NCBI GenBank assembly: GCA_037968755.1
Contig: JBBKWB010000056.1
Location: 1 to 64,000 of the forward strand
Direction: 5' to 3'
Source of the DNA: Woeseia sp037968755
GTDB lineage: Bacteria > Pseudomonadota > Gammaproteobacteria > Steroidobacterales > Woeseiaceae
Length of the DNA: 64,000 bases
The notes beneath the pieces were generated by a model that worked only from the letters and a program-made list of their open reading frames with translations, was not told where the DNA came from and ran no database searches. Positions 27,390-35,838 of the stretch are shown here, in pieces (position 1 is the stretch's first letter; each line of letters opens with the position of its first letter). Made by a program: the position numbers and the translations under genes.

Positions 27390-28778
27390 ATGGCACTGCT
27401 CGTTTTTGTAAATTTGCTCATATTCGCTGCTTTGGTTATCGGGCTAACCCGGCTGCGCAAACCACGCTTCAGCCTGTCTCAGCAAATCATGGCTGGCCTT
27501 GTTGCGGGTGTCGCCTTCGGATTCTTCCTGCAACTGGCGTACGGCGTCGATACGGCGACGGTGCTGGGGACGATGGAATGGACCAATGTGCTTGGCAGCA
27601 CCTACATCAATCTCCTGCAGATGGTTATCATGCCTTTGGTCCTGGTCATGATGATTGCCGCAGTCGTTCGTATGCGCGAAGTAGCGGCCCTCGGCAAGAT
27701 TGGCGGCATGGTCATCGGCATTCTCGTAGGCACTACGATGATCGCGGCGCTGGTGGGAATCTTCATCGTAAACGTATTTGGCCTGACCGCTGATGGTCTT
27801 GCTGAAGGCGCCAGGGAGCTCGCCAGGGCCGGCGCGCTGGAGTCACGGCTGGAATCGGTTCAAGGCCTCGGCTTTGCTGACATGCTCGTGCGCTTTGTGC
27901 CATCCAACATCTTCTACGACCTGACCGGTGCCAGGCCGACATCCATTATCGCGGTAGTTCTCTTTGGTGTTCTCTTCGGTATCGCAGCGCTGCAGGTAGC
28001 GAAGGATGACAGCGAGAAAGGCGCCGTGATTATCCGCGCCGTCGATACGATTCAAGCAATCGTAATGAAACTGGTACGCATGATTATGGCGTTCACGCCA
28101 TACGGAATCCTGGCGTTGATGACCAAGGTTGTTGCCAGTTCCAATGCTGCCGATATTCTGAGCCTTTTGACCTTTGTAGTGGCGTCGTATATCGCTATCG
28201 CGATCATGTTTGCGGTGCATGCAATGTTATTGGCAATTAATGGCGTCAATCTGCGTGAGTATCTTGGGCATGTATGGCCAGTACTAACGTTTGCATTTAC
28301 ATCAAGAAGCTCTGCTGCAACTATTCCGCTTAATGTTGAAACGCAGATTGATAATCTGAATGTGCCGGTTCCGGTAGCGAATCTCGCTGCGACGTTCGGC
28401 GCAACAATTGGCCAGAATGGCTGCGCCGGCATTTACCCGGCGATGCTGGCTACCATGGTTGCGCCCACTATGGGCATTAACCCGCTGGATCCGTCATTCA
28501 TAGCGGCGCTCGTTGGAATAGTGGCAATCAGTTCGTTCGGTGTTGCCGGAGTGGGCGGGGGTGCAACCTTTGCAGCGTTGATTGTTTTGCCGACGATGGG
28601 CATGCCGATAGCACTCGTCGCGTTGTTGATTTCCATTGAACCGCTCATCGACATGGCGCGCACTGCGCTTAATGTGAATGGATCAATAACAGCCGGTGTC
28701 TTGACCGGGCGCCTCTTGAAGGACCTGCCAGACGGGTCGCCGATTCCGGCCGGCAGCAGCGCTGCCGGTTCGGAGTAA
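27390..28778 (+). CDS. Dicarboxylate/amino acid:cation symporter (TcyP-like)
   Basis: A 462-residue inner-membrane symporter of the DAACS family. It has the serine-rich hairpin region FTSRSSAATIPLNVE and the later NGCAGIYPAMLATM segment, which resemble the cystine transporter TcyP rather than the C4-dicarboxylate carrier DctA. ATG 27390 (MALLVFVN) is preferred over the TTG at 27351 because AAGG lies 6 bases ahead and the first helix starts directly. It stands alone between the divergent kinase gene and the csrA-like gene. Cystine uptake is the likeliest role. Confidence 0.87.
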   Translation: MALLVFVNLLIFAALVIGLTRLRKPRFSLSQQIMAGLVAGVAFGFFLQLAYGVDTATVLGTMEWTNVLGSTYINLLQMVIMPLVLVMMIAAVVRMREVAALGKIGGMVIGILVGTTMIAALVGIFIVNVFGLTADGLAEGARELARAGALESRLESVQGLGFADMLVRFVPSNIFYDLTGARPTSIIAVVLFGVLFGIAALQVAKDDSEKGAVIIRAVDTIQAIVMKLVRMIMAFTPYGILALMTKVVASSNAADILSLLTFVVASYIAIAIMFAVHAMLLAINGVNLREYLGHVWPVLTFAFTSRSSAATIPLNVETQIDNLNVPVPVANLAATFGATIGQNGCAGIYPAMLATMVAPTMGINPLDPSFIAALVGIVAISSFGVAGVGGGATFAALIVLPTMGMPIALVALLISIEPLIDMARTALNVNGSITAGVLTGRLLKDLPDGSPIPAGSSAAGSE

Positions 28779-28844
28779 CCGATTGCGTTCCTGCGGATCG
28801 AATTGATCGCGTAAGTAAGATTGACCGATGCCGCGCCTGCGGTA

Positions 28845-28859
28845 ATTGGTGAAACCAAT
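28845..28859. repeat. Small inverted repeat (6-bp arms)
   Basis: ATTGGT-GAA-ACCAAT. It lies 66 bases beyond the symporter stop and directly before a longer palindrome. It could be part of a transcript end or an operator upstream of the csrA-like gene. Confidence 0.5.
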
Positions 28860-28861
28860 GT

Positions 28862-28880
28862 AGGCAACACAGTGTTGCCT
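28862..28880. repeat. 19-bp palindrome (9-bp arms)
   Basis: AGGCAACAC-A-GTGTTGCCT is perfectly symmetrical about one central base. There is no T run after it, so a protein-binding operator for the csrA-like gene is as likely as a terminator. Confidence 0.5.
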
Positions 28881-29017
28881 GAATCGACGTTCGTTTGTGT
28901 CTTGAATTTGCTACTGTGCGCAGCACGCGTGATTCCTGAACTATGCCGCTAAAAATACGCGGCGCCGGGTTGTCGCGCCACTATAAAAATATTGCAGGCA
29001 AAGCCAAGGCAAACTGA

Positions 29018-29257
29018 ATGCTGATTATCAAGCGTAAGGCACAGGACATCATTACCATTGCCCCGGTCGAGGGCATCGACACCTCGCAACCCATCAGCGA
29101 AATTTTCAAAGAAGGCGTCATCGAGATTAAGCTGTTGGAAGTCGGCCGACGTCAGGTCAAGGTTGCCATTGATGCGCCACCGCTGTTGCAGATCTGGCGA
29201 GGAAAGAAAGAGACCAGCGCGTCAAATGCAGAAGCGCCAGAAATGATCGACGACTAG
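29018..29257 (+). CDS. CsrA-like RNA-binding regulator with internal insertion
   Basis: A 79-residue protein whose two ends align with CsrA/RsmA: MLIIKRKAQDIITI matches the N-terminal strand, and EVGRRQVKVAIDAPPLLQIWR matches the GNQVRIGVNAP...VHR half. Arg61 falls in the place of the RNA-contacting Arg44 of E. coli CsrA. Between the halves are 17 extra residues (roughly 17-33, DTSQPISEIFKEG). The C-terminal tail is acidic. CsrA homologues bind GGA in mRNA leaders and control translation. AAGGC precedes the start. It is convergent with the LysR gene. The family call is fairly sure; binding activity is inferred. Confidence 0.75.
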   Translation: MLIIKRKAQDIITIAPVEGIDTSQPISEIFKEGVIEIKLLEVGRRQVKVAIDAPPLLQIWRGKKETSASNAEAPEMIDD

Positions 29258-29302
29258 TCGATCGCCGTCGGAGCAGCACAAGCGGGGTGCGACAACGGCG
29301 CC

Positions 29303-30241
29303 CTAGCGTTTGTCGGCGGTCGGTTCGAGCGGCGACCAGCGATCCATCGTATTCAATGACTGTAGCTCTTGCTCGATGAAATCGATGAACGCACGAATTT
29401 TCGCCGGCGGTTTTGAATTCGGATAAACCGCGAAGATTCCGTAAGCGCGCGCGTCGCTTACGTCTGGCAATAATTGCTTGAGCAAGCCTTGCGCAAGTTC
29501 GCCGCCTACCAACAGCTCAGGCACATTGACAATGCCATCGTCCATGCAGGCTGCGAGAATCAATGCGAGCACGCTGTTCGAGGTCGTGCTGCACGGCACT
29601 GATATTTCAATAGGGCCATCTGTACCATCGAAGCGCCAGGTAACGCGTCGCCGCACGGCGTTGCCGACGGCCAGGCAGCGGTGCGTTTTCAGATCCTGTA
29701 TGGATTGCGGCATACCGTGCTTTTGCAAATAGCCGGGCGAGGCGACCAGCACTTCTCGTGTCGTGCCAATTCGCCGTGACAACAGGTTTGAGTCGTCCAG
29801 TTTTTGCGCAACCCGGATCGCAACGTCAATACTGTTGCCAATAAGGTCAACATAGCGATCATCAAACTGCAGATTTAGGGAAACATCTGGCCAGGCAGTG
29901 CGAAACTTGCGCATCAAGGCTGGCATTAATGCGGCACCAAGGCTCGACGGTATGCTGCAGGAGACGTTGCCGCTTGGTCGTTGATCGGCACCGCTGACCG
30001 ACGCAATCGCACGATCGAGCGACTCGTCTACTTCGAGGCTATGTTGAAAGAACGTCCTCCCCGCTTCCGTCAGGCTGACACTGCGGGGCGATCGGTTAAG
30101 CAGGATGACACCGAGATCGGCTTCAAGGCGCGATACACTTTTACTGACCGCGGAACGTGTCACACCGAGTTGTGCCGCTGCTTCGGAAAAGCTCCTGGTT
30201 GCGGCAACTTTGCTGAAAATCTGTACGTCGGCAACATTCAT
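29303..30241 (-). CDS. LysR-family transcriptional regulator
   Basis: A 312-residue regulator with an N-terminal winged helix-turn-helix (VADVQIFSKVAATRSFSEAAAQ, then TRSAVSKSVSRLEADLGV) and a substrate-binding domain of the CrgA/DmlR-like subgroup (RRIGTTREVLVASPGYL). Length is typical. It lies downstream of the hydroxyproline genes on the same strand, separated by a 502-base gene-free gap, so a role in regulating them is possible but unproven. Confidence 0.9.
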   Translation of the reverse strand: MNVADVQIFSKVAATRSFSEAAAQLGVTRSAVSKSVSRLEADLGVILLNRSPRSVSLTEAGRTFFQHSLEVDESLDRAIASVSGADQRPSGNVSCSIPSSLGAALMPALMRKFRTAWPDVSLNLQFDDRYVDLIGNSIDVAIRVAQKLDDSNLLSRRIGTTREVLVASPGYLQKHGMPQSIQDLKTHRCLAVGNAVRRRVTWRFDGTDGPIEISVPCSTTSNSVLALILAACMDDGIVNVPELLVGGELAQGLLKQLLPDVSDARAYGIFAVYPNSKPPAKIRAFIDFIEQELQSLNTMDRWSPLEPTADKR

Positions 30242-30743
30242 GAGTTCTACTGGTTACTCCGAAATTTATTCTTATTGTGTTGCCGGCTAAAGCTGGCAAA
30301 TCGGATTTCCGCCGGAACTCATTTCGGGCGGCGCAGACTGTAACCTGTCTGTCACATAATGAATACTGCGCAGCCCAGTGTTGCCAAATACAGTCATTCG
30401 GAAATGTTCTGACATCATTCTCAGGACCGGTGACAGAGCCCAGTGCGTGATTCATTAAACGGTACATTCCGCGTACGTTGGTCAAAAATTACCCTATAGA
30501 CTCGTGTCAGTGCAGTCTTGTGCAATGCAAATAGTGTTTCTCGTTGCTGGAATGCACGCTTGGGCCAAAATTCCCTAACTTGCCATCGGTGCATTATTCA
30601 GGAATTTTTGCGCTAAGAAACTCTGCGGCGCGAATAGGTGTAAGCATTCTTTATGATGAACTGAGTCGTTCGAGTTGCGCTGTAAGGGCGTGTAATCGTA
30701 ACGGTCGAAATGCGCATGGTGACGCTGGTGCAGCACTCTGTAT
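30242..30743. other. Gene-free stretch between lysR and the oxidoreductase gene
   Basis: About 500 bases with no convincing coding sequence: the open frames here are short and show no family resemblance. No tRNA, strong terminator or repeat was recognised. It must hold the lysR promoter at its left end and the 3' end of the oxidoreductase transcript at its right end. Confidence 0.6.
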
Positions 30744-32018
30744 TTAGTTAAATCGATCGCAGCGAAATGGCAGCATATCGATACCTGCTGGTCGTTCATT
30801 AATCAAAGCGCAAACGAGGTCTGCGGTTATCCCACACAATGTCAGGCCAAGATGCTGGTGGCCAAATGCGAGTACTGCGTTCGGGTGCTTCGTCGTTCTA
30901 CCGATGACGGGCAGGTGGTCGGGAAGGGACGGCCGTCCACCCATCCACGAGGTGGCGGTCATGTTCTGAGCTTGCGGCAGCAGTGCTTGCAGATGCTGCT
31001 GTAAGCGCTGGAAGTGTTGTTGCCGGGGCGGCAGCTGCAGGCCGCCGAACTCAACGAAGCCTGTGATTCTCGTGCCAATTGTCATTGGCGTCATGTAGGT
31101 ATGACGCTCATAACTTGCAATCGGCACTGACAGGTCGGCGTGTAAATCATTCGCGGTCAGGTGGTAGCCACGCTCTACTTCAAGCGGCAAACGATGACCC
31201 AGCTGTTCGGCAAGTGACCGTGACCAGCCACCCGCAGCAATGACCAGCTTCGACGCGTTAATCTGCCTGTCAGCATCTTCCAGTACAAAGCCTGCTCCAG
31301 AGTCGCAGCGGATACGCTGCACGTCGGCTACTATAAGCTGGCCACCGCGCCGTAAGAATGCGTCGCAGAGTGCGCGACAGATGGCATGCGGATCGGCAAC
31401 ATGAGCGGTATCGGGGAAAAGCAGCCCGCCGTACACTGATGGGGTCAAATCCGGCGCGAGGCGGCGGACAGCGGCTTGCTCAAGCCAGCGTGAATCGATA
31501 CCGTGCTCCGCGAACCAGTGTTGTCGGGCAAGCAATTTGTGTTTGTTGCTTGCGCGTTCGCAGACCAGCAGATAGCCGCGTTGCGCCAGTAGTCCGCTGC
31601 AACCAGCGTCTGCAAGCAAGCGAGTGAATGAATCCAGACTCGGCGCAAGCAGTGACTTCAAAGCAGCGATACCATTCGTGTGATGCAACGACGCGGCAAC
31701 GAACCTCCATAACCACGGCATGATCTGCAGTGCATAGCGCGGGTGCACAGATAGCGGACTGTTCTTGCCGAACAAGTATTGCGGCGTCATGGCGAGCGTG
31801 CGCGGCGAGGCCAGCGGCTCAATCGAGTCGGTTGCAATGACGCCGGCGTTGCCGAATGAGCAACCTGTGCCCGGAGCTTGCCTGTCGACCAGCACGACGC
31901 TCTTGCCAGCGAGTACGAGGCGAAGCGCAATTGCGAGGCCGATAATGCCGGCGCCGACGACGGCAATCGGATGATCGGCCGAACTGGCATCGGCTTTCGA
32001 CTCAGGAAGCGTCATCAT
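30744..32018 (-). CDS. FAD-dependent D-amino acid (D-hydroxyproline) dehydrogenase, DadA-like
   Basis: A 424-residue flavoprotein with the N-terminal dinucleotide-binding motif VVGAGIIGLAIALRL and the DAO-fold ending GHQHLGLTLCGITADLV. Its start overlaps the 3' end of the 4-hydroxyproline epimerase gene (17 bases), so the two are co-translated. In the known trans-4-hydroxyproline pathway the epimerase product, cis-4-hydroxy-D-proline, is oxidised by such an enzyme to pyrroline-4-hydroxy-2-carboxylate. A DadA-type D-alanine dehydrogenase is the alternative. ATG 32015 is an equally good start. Confidence 0.85.
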   Translation of the reverse strand: MMTLPESKADASSADHPIAVVGAGIIGLAIALRLVLAGKSVVLVDRQAPGTGCSFGNAGVIATDSIEPLASPRTLAMTPQYLFGKNSPLSVHPRYALQIMPWLWRFVAASLHHTNGIAALKSLLAPSLDSFTRLLADAGCSGLLAQRGYLLVCERASNKHKLLARQHWFAEHGIDSRWLEQAAVRRLAPDLTPSVYGGLLFPDTAHVADPHAICRALCDAFLRRGGQLIVADVQRIRCDSGAGFVLEDADRQINASKLVIAAGGWSRSLAEQLGHRLPLEVERGYHLTANDLHADLSVPIASYERHTYMTPMTIGTRITGFVEFGGLQLPPRQQHFQRLQQHLQALLPQAQNMTATSWMGGRPSLPDHLPVIGRTTKHPNAVLAFGHQHLGLTLCGITADLVCALINERPAGIDMLPFRCDRFN

Positions 32019-32979
32019 TGCCTGGCTGAGCGTGCATTCCTGATATGAAGGGATCGGCTGAGTCGAACAGCAACGTGCTGCGGGCAGTCAAATACGCAGA
32101 ACCGCGAATGCTTGGGTAGACTAGGCCATCGTGAAGCCGCGCTGTCGCAATAAAAATGCTGCCGGTGATACTTTCCTGCCTCCAGACACCGTCTTCGGGC
32201 AGTTTGTTATCGGCAATCAGGCAGGCCAGTTTTGCGCTGGTGCCTGTTCCACAGGGAGAGCGGTCATAGGCATTGCCAGGGCAGAGGACGAAATTACGGC
32301 TGTCTGCTTTACGTTGATCGGACGGGGGACCGCACAGCTCGATGTGATCAATCACCGCGTCATCCGCGCCTCGCAGTTCGCTTGCATCTAACGCCGCGCG
32401 CACGCGGGCCGCATAGCGACTGAGTGTCGCAACATTATTCAGGTCGATCGTTTGGCTATGGTCATTGACCAGGAAGAACCAATTGCCACCGTAAGCGATA
32501 TCACCGTGCACCACGCCGATATCGGGAACTGGCAACGCAATATCCTGCATGTAGCGGTAGCTCGCGACATTATCGACACTGACCTCATGCTCGTTGTGGA
32601 TAGTCAGTTGCACGGTTCCGGCTGGCGTTTCCAATTGATGCCGGCCCGGACTGACCAGCCCCTCATGCAACAAGGTAACCGCGACGCCGATTGCGCCATG
32701 TCCGCACATGCCCAGGTAGCCAGCATTGTTGAAGAACACGACTCCGGCGACAGTTTGCGTCGATGCCGGCAGCAGCAGGGCGCCAATCATTACATCGGAG
32801 CCGCGAGGTTCGTCTATTACGGCCCGGCGAAAGTAATCGTGATGCCTCTGCAGTTCCAGTACCGCATCGGCAGCGGTTCGCGCACGCAGCTGCGGTCCAC
32901 CGGATAAAACGACGCGAGTAGGTTCGCCCCCGGTATGAGAGTCGATTACCTGTATCTCGCCAGGCATTGCTGAGCTCAT
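32002..32979 (-). CDS. 4-hydroxyproline 2-epimerase (proline racemase family)
   Basis: A 325-residue cytoplasmic PLP-independent epimerase interconverting trans-4-hydroxy-L-proline and cis-4-hydroxy-D-proline. Both catalytic cysteines are present: Cys92 in MCGHGAIG and Cys243 in SPCGTGTSAK. The first being Cys excludes the Thr-containing dehydratase subgroup. The N-terminal VIDSHTGGEPTRVV is typical. A GGAG element precedes ATG 32979. It heads a two-gene unit with the DadA-like oxidoreductase. Proline racemase activity is an alternative, but the DapA-family neighbour favours hydroxyproline. Confidence 0.9.
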   Translation of the reverse strand: MSSAMPGEIQVIDSHTGGEPTRVVLSGGPQLRARTAADAVLELQRHHDYFRRAVIDEPRGSDVMIGALLLPASTQTVAGVVFFNNAGYLGMCGHGAIGVAVTLLHEGLVSPGRHQLETPAGTVQLTIHNEHEVSVDNVASYRYMQDIALPVPDIGVVHGDIAYGGNWFFLVNDHSQTIDLNNVATLSRYAARVRAALDASELRGADDAVIDHIELCGPPSDQRKADSRNFVLCPGNAYDRSPCGTGTSAKLACLIADNKLPEDGVWRQESITGSIFIATARLHDGLVYPSIRGSAYLTARSTLLFDSADPFISGMHAQPGNDDAS

Positions 32980-33110
32980 TCGAGCAACTCCGTCATGGCG
33001 CTATGCCTATCCTTGCACTACATCCAGCCACAGCGAGCCGGCCGCAAGTGTTCCGCAACTGCAAGCCCGGATCGCCGCTTAACCCAGTCTCTGTCGCTGG
33101 GCGCAATCAA

Positions 33111-33122
33111 CGTTGTACAACG
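33111..33122. promoter_or_regulatory. Candidate operator palindrome upstream of the epimerase
   Basis: CGTTGTACAACG is a perfect 12-bp palindrome about 130 bases upstream of the epimerase start, of the GT-N-AC type often bound by GntR/FCD regulators. No GntR gene is in the window, so this is tentative. Confidence 0.35.
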
Positions 33123-33152
33123 ATAGCGTGATTTCGACAGTCCCGTTCGTAC

Positions 33153-34541
33153 TCATGCAGAAATACTACTTACAAATACGAACGCGACTGCGACCGGCAC
33201 GACGTAACGCATCAGGATACGCCACAGGCGGAAGCCTGCTCCGTCAGTCAGGCCAAGTTCATCGCGAAGCGCATCCGCAGACAGTCTCCAGCCGATGAGG
33301 ATGCAAGTCAGGAATGCGCCGACCGGCAATAGTACATTGGCCATGATGAAGTCAGTCGCATCAAAAAAGGTCTTGTCGGCAAACCCTGGAATGAAACTCA
33401 ACGGATAAACGTCGGCAATTTCGTTGAATGACAGCACTGAGGCAAACCCAAGCAGCCAGAGGGCGAAGCCGGCGATGCTGGCGGCTTTTGCTCGCGACCA
33501 GCCAAAACGCTCTTCTGCCCACGACTGGATTGGCGCAAACACGCCAATGCAGGAGGTTATTGCCGCGGCAATCAACAGGAAAAAAAAGAGGCTCGAGAAT
33601 ATCTGGCCACCCGGCAATTCCCCGAATGCGATGGGCAGGGTCTGGAACACGAGGCCCGGTCCTGTATCGGGCGGCAAGCCATGTGCGAATACCAGTGGGA
33701 AGATTGCGAAGCCGGCGAGAAAGGCAACCAGGGTGTCGGCGCCAACGACGATGAACGCGTTCTGCGAGATCGAGATGTCGCGAGTCAGGTGTGATCCGTA
33801 GGTGATCATTACCGCCATTGCGATGCCAATCGAGAAGAATGCCTGGCCGAGTGCAATCAACATGGTATCTGCGGTAATGCGTGAGAAGTCCGGCGTTAAC
33901 AGGAAACTGGCGGCTGCCGACATATCGCCGATCACCCATGCGTAGCCGACCATCAATACCAGTGACACGAACAAGGTTGGCATCAGCAGGTTGACTGCAC
34001 GTTCGATGCCACCCCGGATACCGCGGGCATTGATCCATGCGGTAGCGACAACCACTACGGTATGCCAGAACGCCAGCCGCGCAGGGCTGGCCAGCAAGGC
34101 GTCAAAGGTCTGCTGTGAGCGTTCTGCGTCGATGTGCTGAAAAGTGCCGCGGAGCGCGAGCAGGAAGTAATCAATTGTCCACCCGGCAATTACCGTGTAA
34201 GTCAGCAACAACATGAACGCGGCGATTACAGCCATGGTGCCGACGCGGCCCCAGTGCCTCGATATGCCGGCTTCGGCAGCCACTGCGCGAATGCTGGACG
34301 AGGCGGAGTTTACGCCGTTACTGCGCCGGCCGATTGCCCATTCGGCCATCACCAGGGGCACACCAATGCCAAAGGCAAACAGCAAATACAGGAAAATGAA
34401 CGCGCTGCCGCCGTTCTCGCCAACGAGGTATGGAAAACGCCAGATATTGCCAAGACCGACTGCGAAGCCGACCGAAGCCATGATGAACGTTGCTCGCGAT
34501 GTCCAGTTCTCGTGGGCGTTGCCCTGGACTGGTGCTGTCAT
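33153..34541 (-). CDS. Sodium-dependent neurotransmitter-type (NSS) amino acid transporter
   Basis: A 462-residue inner-membrane Na+ symporter of the NSS/SNF family. The first helix has the family signature VGFAVGLGNIWRFPYLVGEN, and ten to twelve helices follow. ATG 34541 is selected by an AGGGGG element 7 bases ahead; upstream codons in frame add 13 unlikely residues. It lies between the DapA-family gene and the epimerase on the same strand, so hydroxyproline or proline-like amino acid uptake is the probable role. Confidence 0.9.
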   Translation of the reverse strand: MTAPVQGNAHENWTSRATFIMASVGFAVGLGNIWRFPYLVGENGGSAFIFLYLLFAFGIGVPLVMAEWAIGRRSNGVNSASSSIRAVAAEAGISRHWGRVGTMAVIAAFMLLLTYTVIAGWTIDYFLLALRGTFQHIDAERSQQTFDALLASPARLAFWHTVVVVATAWINARGIRGGIERAVNLLMPTLFVSLVLMVGYAWVIGDMSAAASFLLTPDFSRITADTMLIALGQAFFSIGIAMAVMITYGSHLTRDISISQNAFIVVGADTLVAFLAGFAIFPLVFAHGLPPDTGPGLVFQTLPIAFGELPGGQIFSSLFFFLLIAAAITSCIGVFAPIQSWAEERFGWSRAKAASIAGFALWLLGFASVLSFNEIADVYPLSFIPGFADKTFFDATDFIMANVLLPVGAFLTCILIGWRLSADALRDELGLTDGAGFRLWRILMRYVVPVAVAFVFVSSISA

Positions 34542-34669
34542 GTTGATCCCCCTGGTTGATGCTCTGGCCGCCTGGAGCAAGCCCCGGTGTTGTTGTTATC
34601 TTGCGGGCTACGCCTCGCCTGAAACCGCGTAGCTACCGCTGAAGGTATGCGAATTAGTCGAACACGACA

Positions 34670-35572
34670 CTAACTAGCCAGAATCTTATCAATAGCCGCG
34701 GAGGAATCGGTAACAGCTTTCACCAATTGCTCCCGCAGTGCTGGTGACATGGGCAGGAGCGGCGGCCGCACCGGCCCTGCAGGCCGGCCAGAAGTCAGGC
34801 AGGCCTGTTTGACACACTGTATAAAGGCGCCGCTGTGTTCAAGGCAGTGCATCAAGGGTAATAGCGCGCGCATGATGCGCCGTCCGCGCTCAAAATCGCC
34901 GTCGACGACGCAGCAACGGTGAAAGGCGACGGCCTGTCGAGGCATGAAGTTGGCAACGACCGAAACCCAGCTGCTCGCACCCCAGGCGAAGAATTCCAGC
35001 ACGAGGTCTTCTGCACCAGCGCTGAGCTGCAGTTCCGGAAACCGGCTGACGAGCTGGTGAATGCGCGCCAGGTCGCCGCTCGATTCCTTAATCGCGACAA
35101 CATTGGAGATTTGCACTGCCAGCTCCAGGAATTCGTCGTCCATCGATGTGCCGGTGCGTGCAGGGTAGTTGTAAAGGATGATCGGCAGGTCGGCGGCCGC
35201 ATCGATGGCCCTGACGTGTTGAGCAAGCTCAGACGCTGAGGGCAGTATATACGGCGGTGCGGCGACCAGCAGCGCATCCGCTCCGGCGCGGGCAGCGGCG
35301 GCCCCAAGGTCTGCGCATTGTCCCGCAAGCAGGTCATTCACACCGCAGATCAGGCTGCAGCGGCCAGCAATGCGCTCCGCCGCGAATGCAAACTGCTTAA
35401 TCCGCTCCGCCGTACCTAGCGAAAAGAATTCGCCCGTTGAGCCACCGACGATGATGCCGGCAACGCCATGGCTGATTTGCCAGTCGATAACATCCCCGAA
35501 GGCGTCGAAATCAATAGAGAAGTTATCGCGGAAGGGCGTTATTACAGGGGTATAGATTCCATCTAGCTGCAC
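34670..35572 (-). CDS. DapA-family lyase/deaminase, probable pyrroline-4-hydroxy-2-carboxylate deaminase
   Basis: A 300-residue class I aldolase-fold protein. The Schiff-base lysine is in VVAIKESSGD and the catalytic Tyr region is ILYNYPARTG; GGSTGEFFSL is the substrate-binding loop. In hydroxyproline catabolism a DapA-family deaminase converts pyrroline-4-hydroxy-2-carboxylate to 2-oxoglutarate semialdehyde, which fits the neighbours. The start was set at GTG 35572 because the family begins about there and the 42 extra residues up to ATG 35698 look non-native. Dihydrodipicolinate synthase is unlikely in this context. The semialdehyde dehydrogenase for the last step is not in the window. Confidence 0.83.
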   Translation of the reverse strand: MQLDGIYTPVITPFRDNFSIDFDAFGDVIDWQISHGVAGIIVGGSTGEFFSLGTAERIKQFAFAAERIAGRCSLICGVNDLLAGQCADLGAAAARAGADALLVAAPPYILPSASELAQHVRAIDAAADLPIILYNYPARTGTSMDDEFLELAVQISNVVAIKESSGDLARIHQLVSRFPELQLSAGAEDLVLEFFAWGASSWVSVVANFMPRQAVAFHRCCVVDGDFERGRRIMRALLPLMHCLEHSGAFIQCVKQACLTSGRPAGPVRPPLLPMSPALREQLVKAVTDSSAAIDKILAS

Positions 35573-35838
35573 AAAATAGTCCCGGATTCGGCGGTGGCTG
35601 GCTGCCGCATTATGCTTTGACCAGGGAGCGACGACAATATTGAGAGCCAGGCGGGCAGGGCTTTGTGTCGCGAATGTGACAGAGAATGACTGGCGCATTT
35701 GCTAGATTTCGGCTACAAGTCTCCGTAGTTGGTCATAACTGTGGTGCGCTCAATGCGATTGCCCGGGGCCAGCTCAGACAAATGTCACCCGTTTGCTTGC
35801 GGTTAATGGGCTGACGCTTTCAATTACCAGGGGGAGTT

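Noticed and set aside
33361..34038. 225-residue alternate frame within the NSS transporter
   Set aside because: It is the out-of-frame shadow of an intact transporter gene, not a frameshifted domain.
34581..34669. Possible short gene between the NSS transporter and the DapA-family gene
   Set aside because: The 89 bases hold only the transporter leader; no start codon with a plausible peptide was seen.
35573..35698. N-terminal extension of the DapA-family protein from ATG 35698
   Set aside because: The 42 extra residues do not fit the family and the GTG at 35572 gives the usual 300-residue length.
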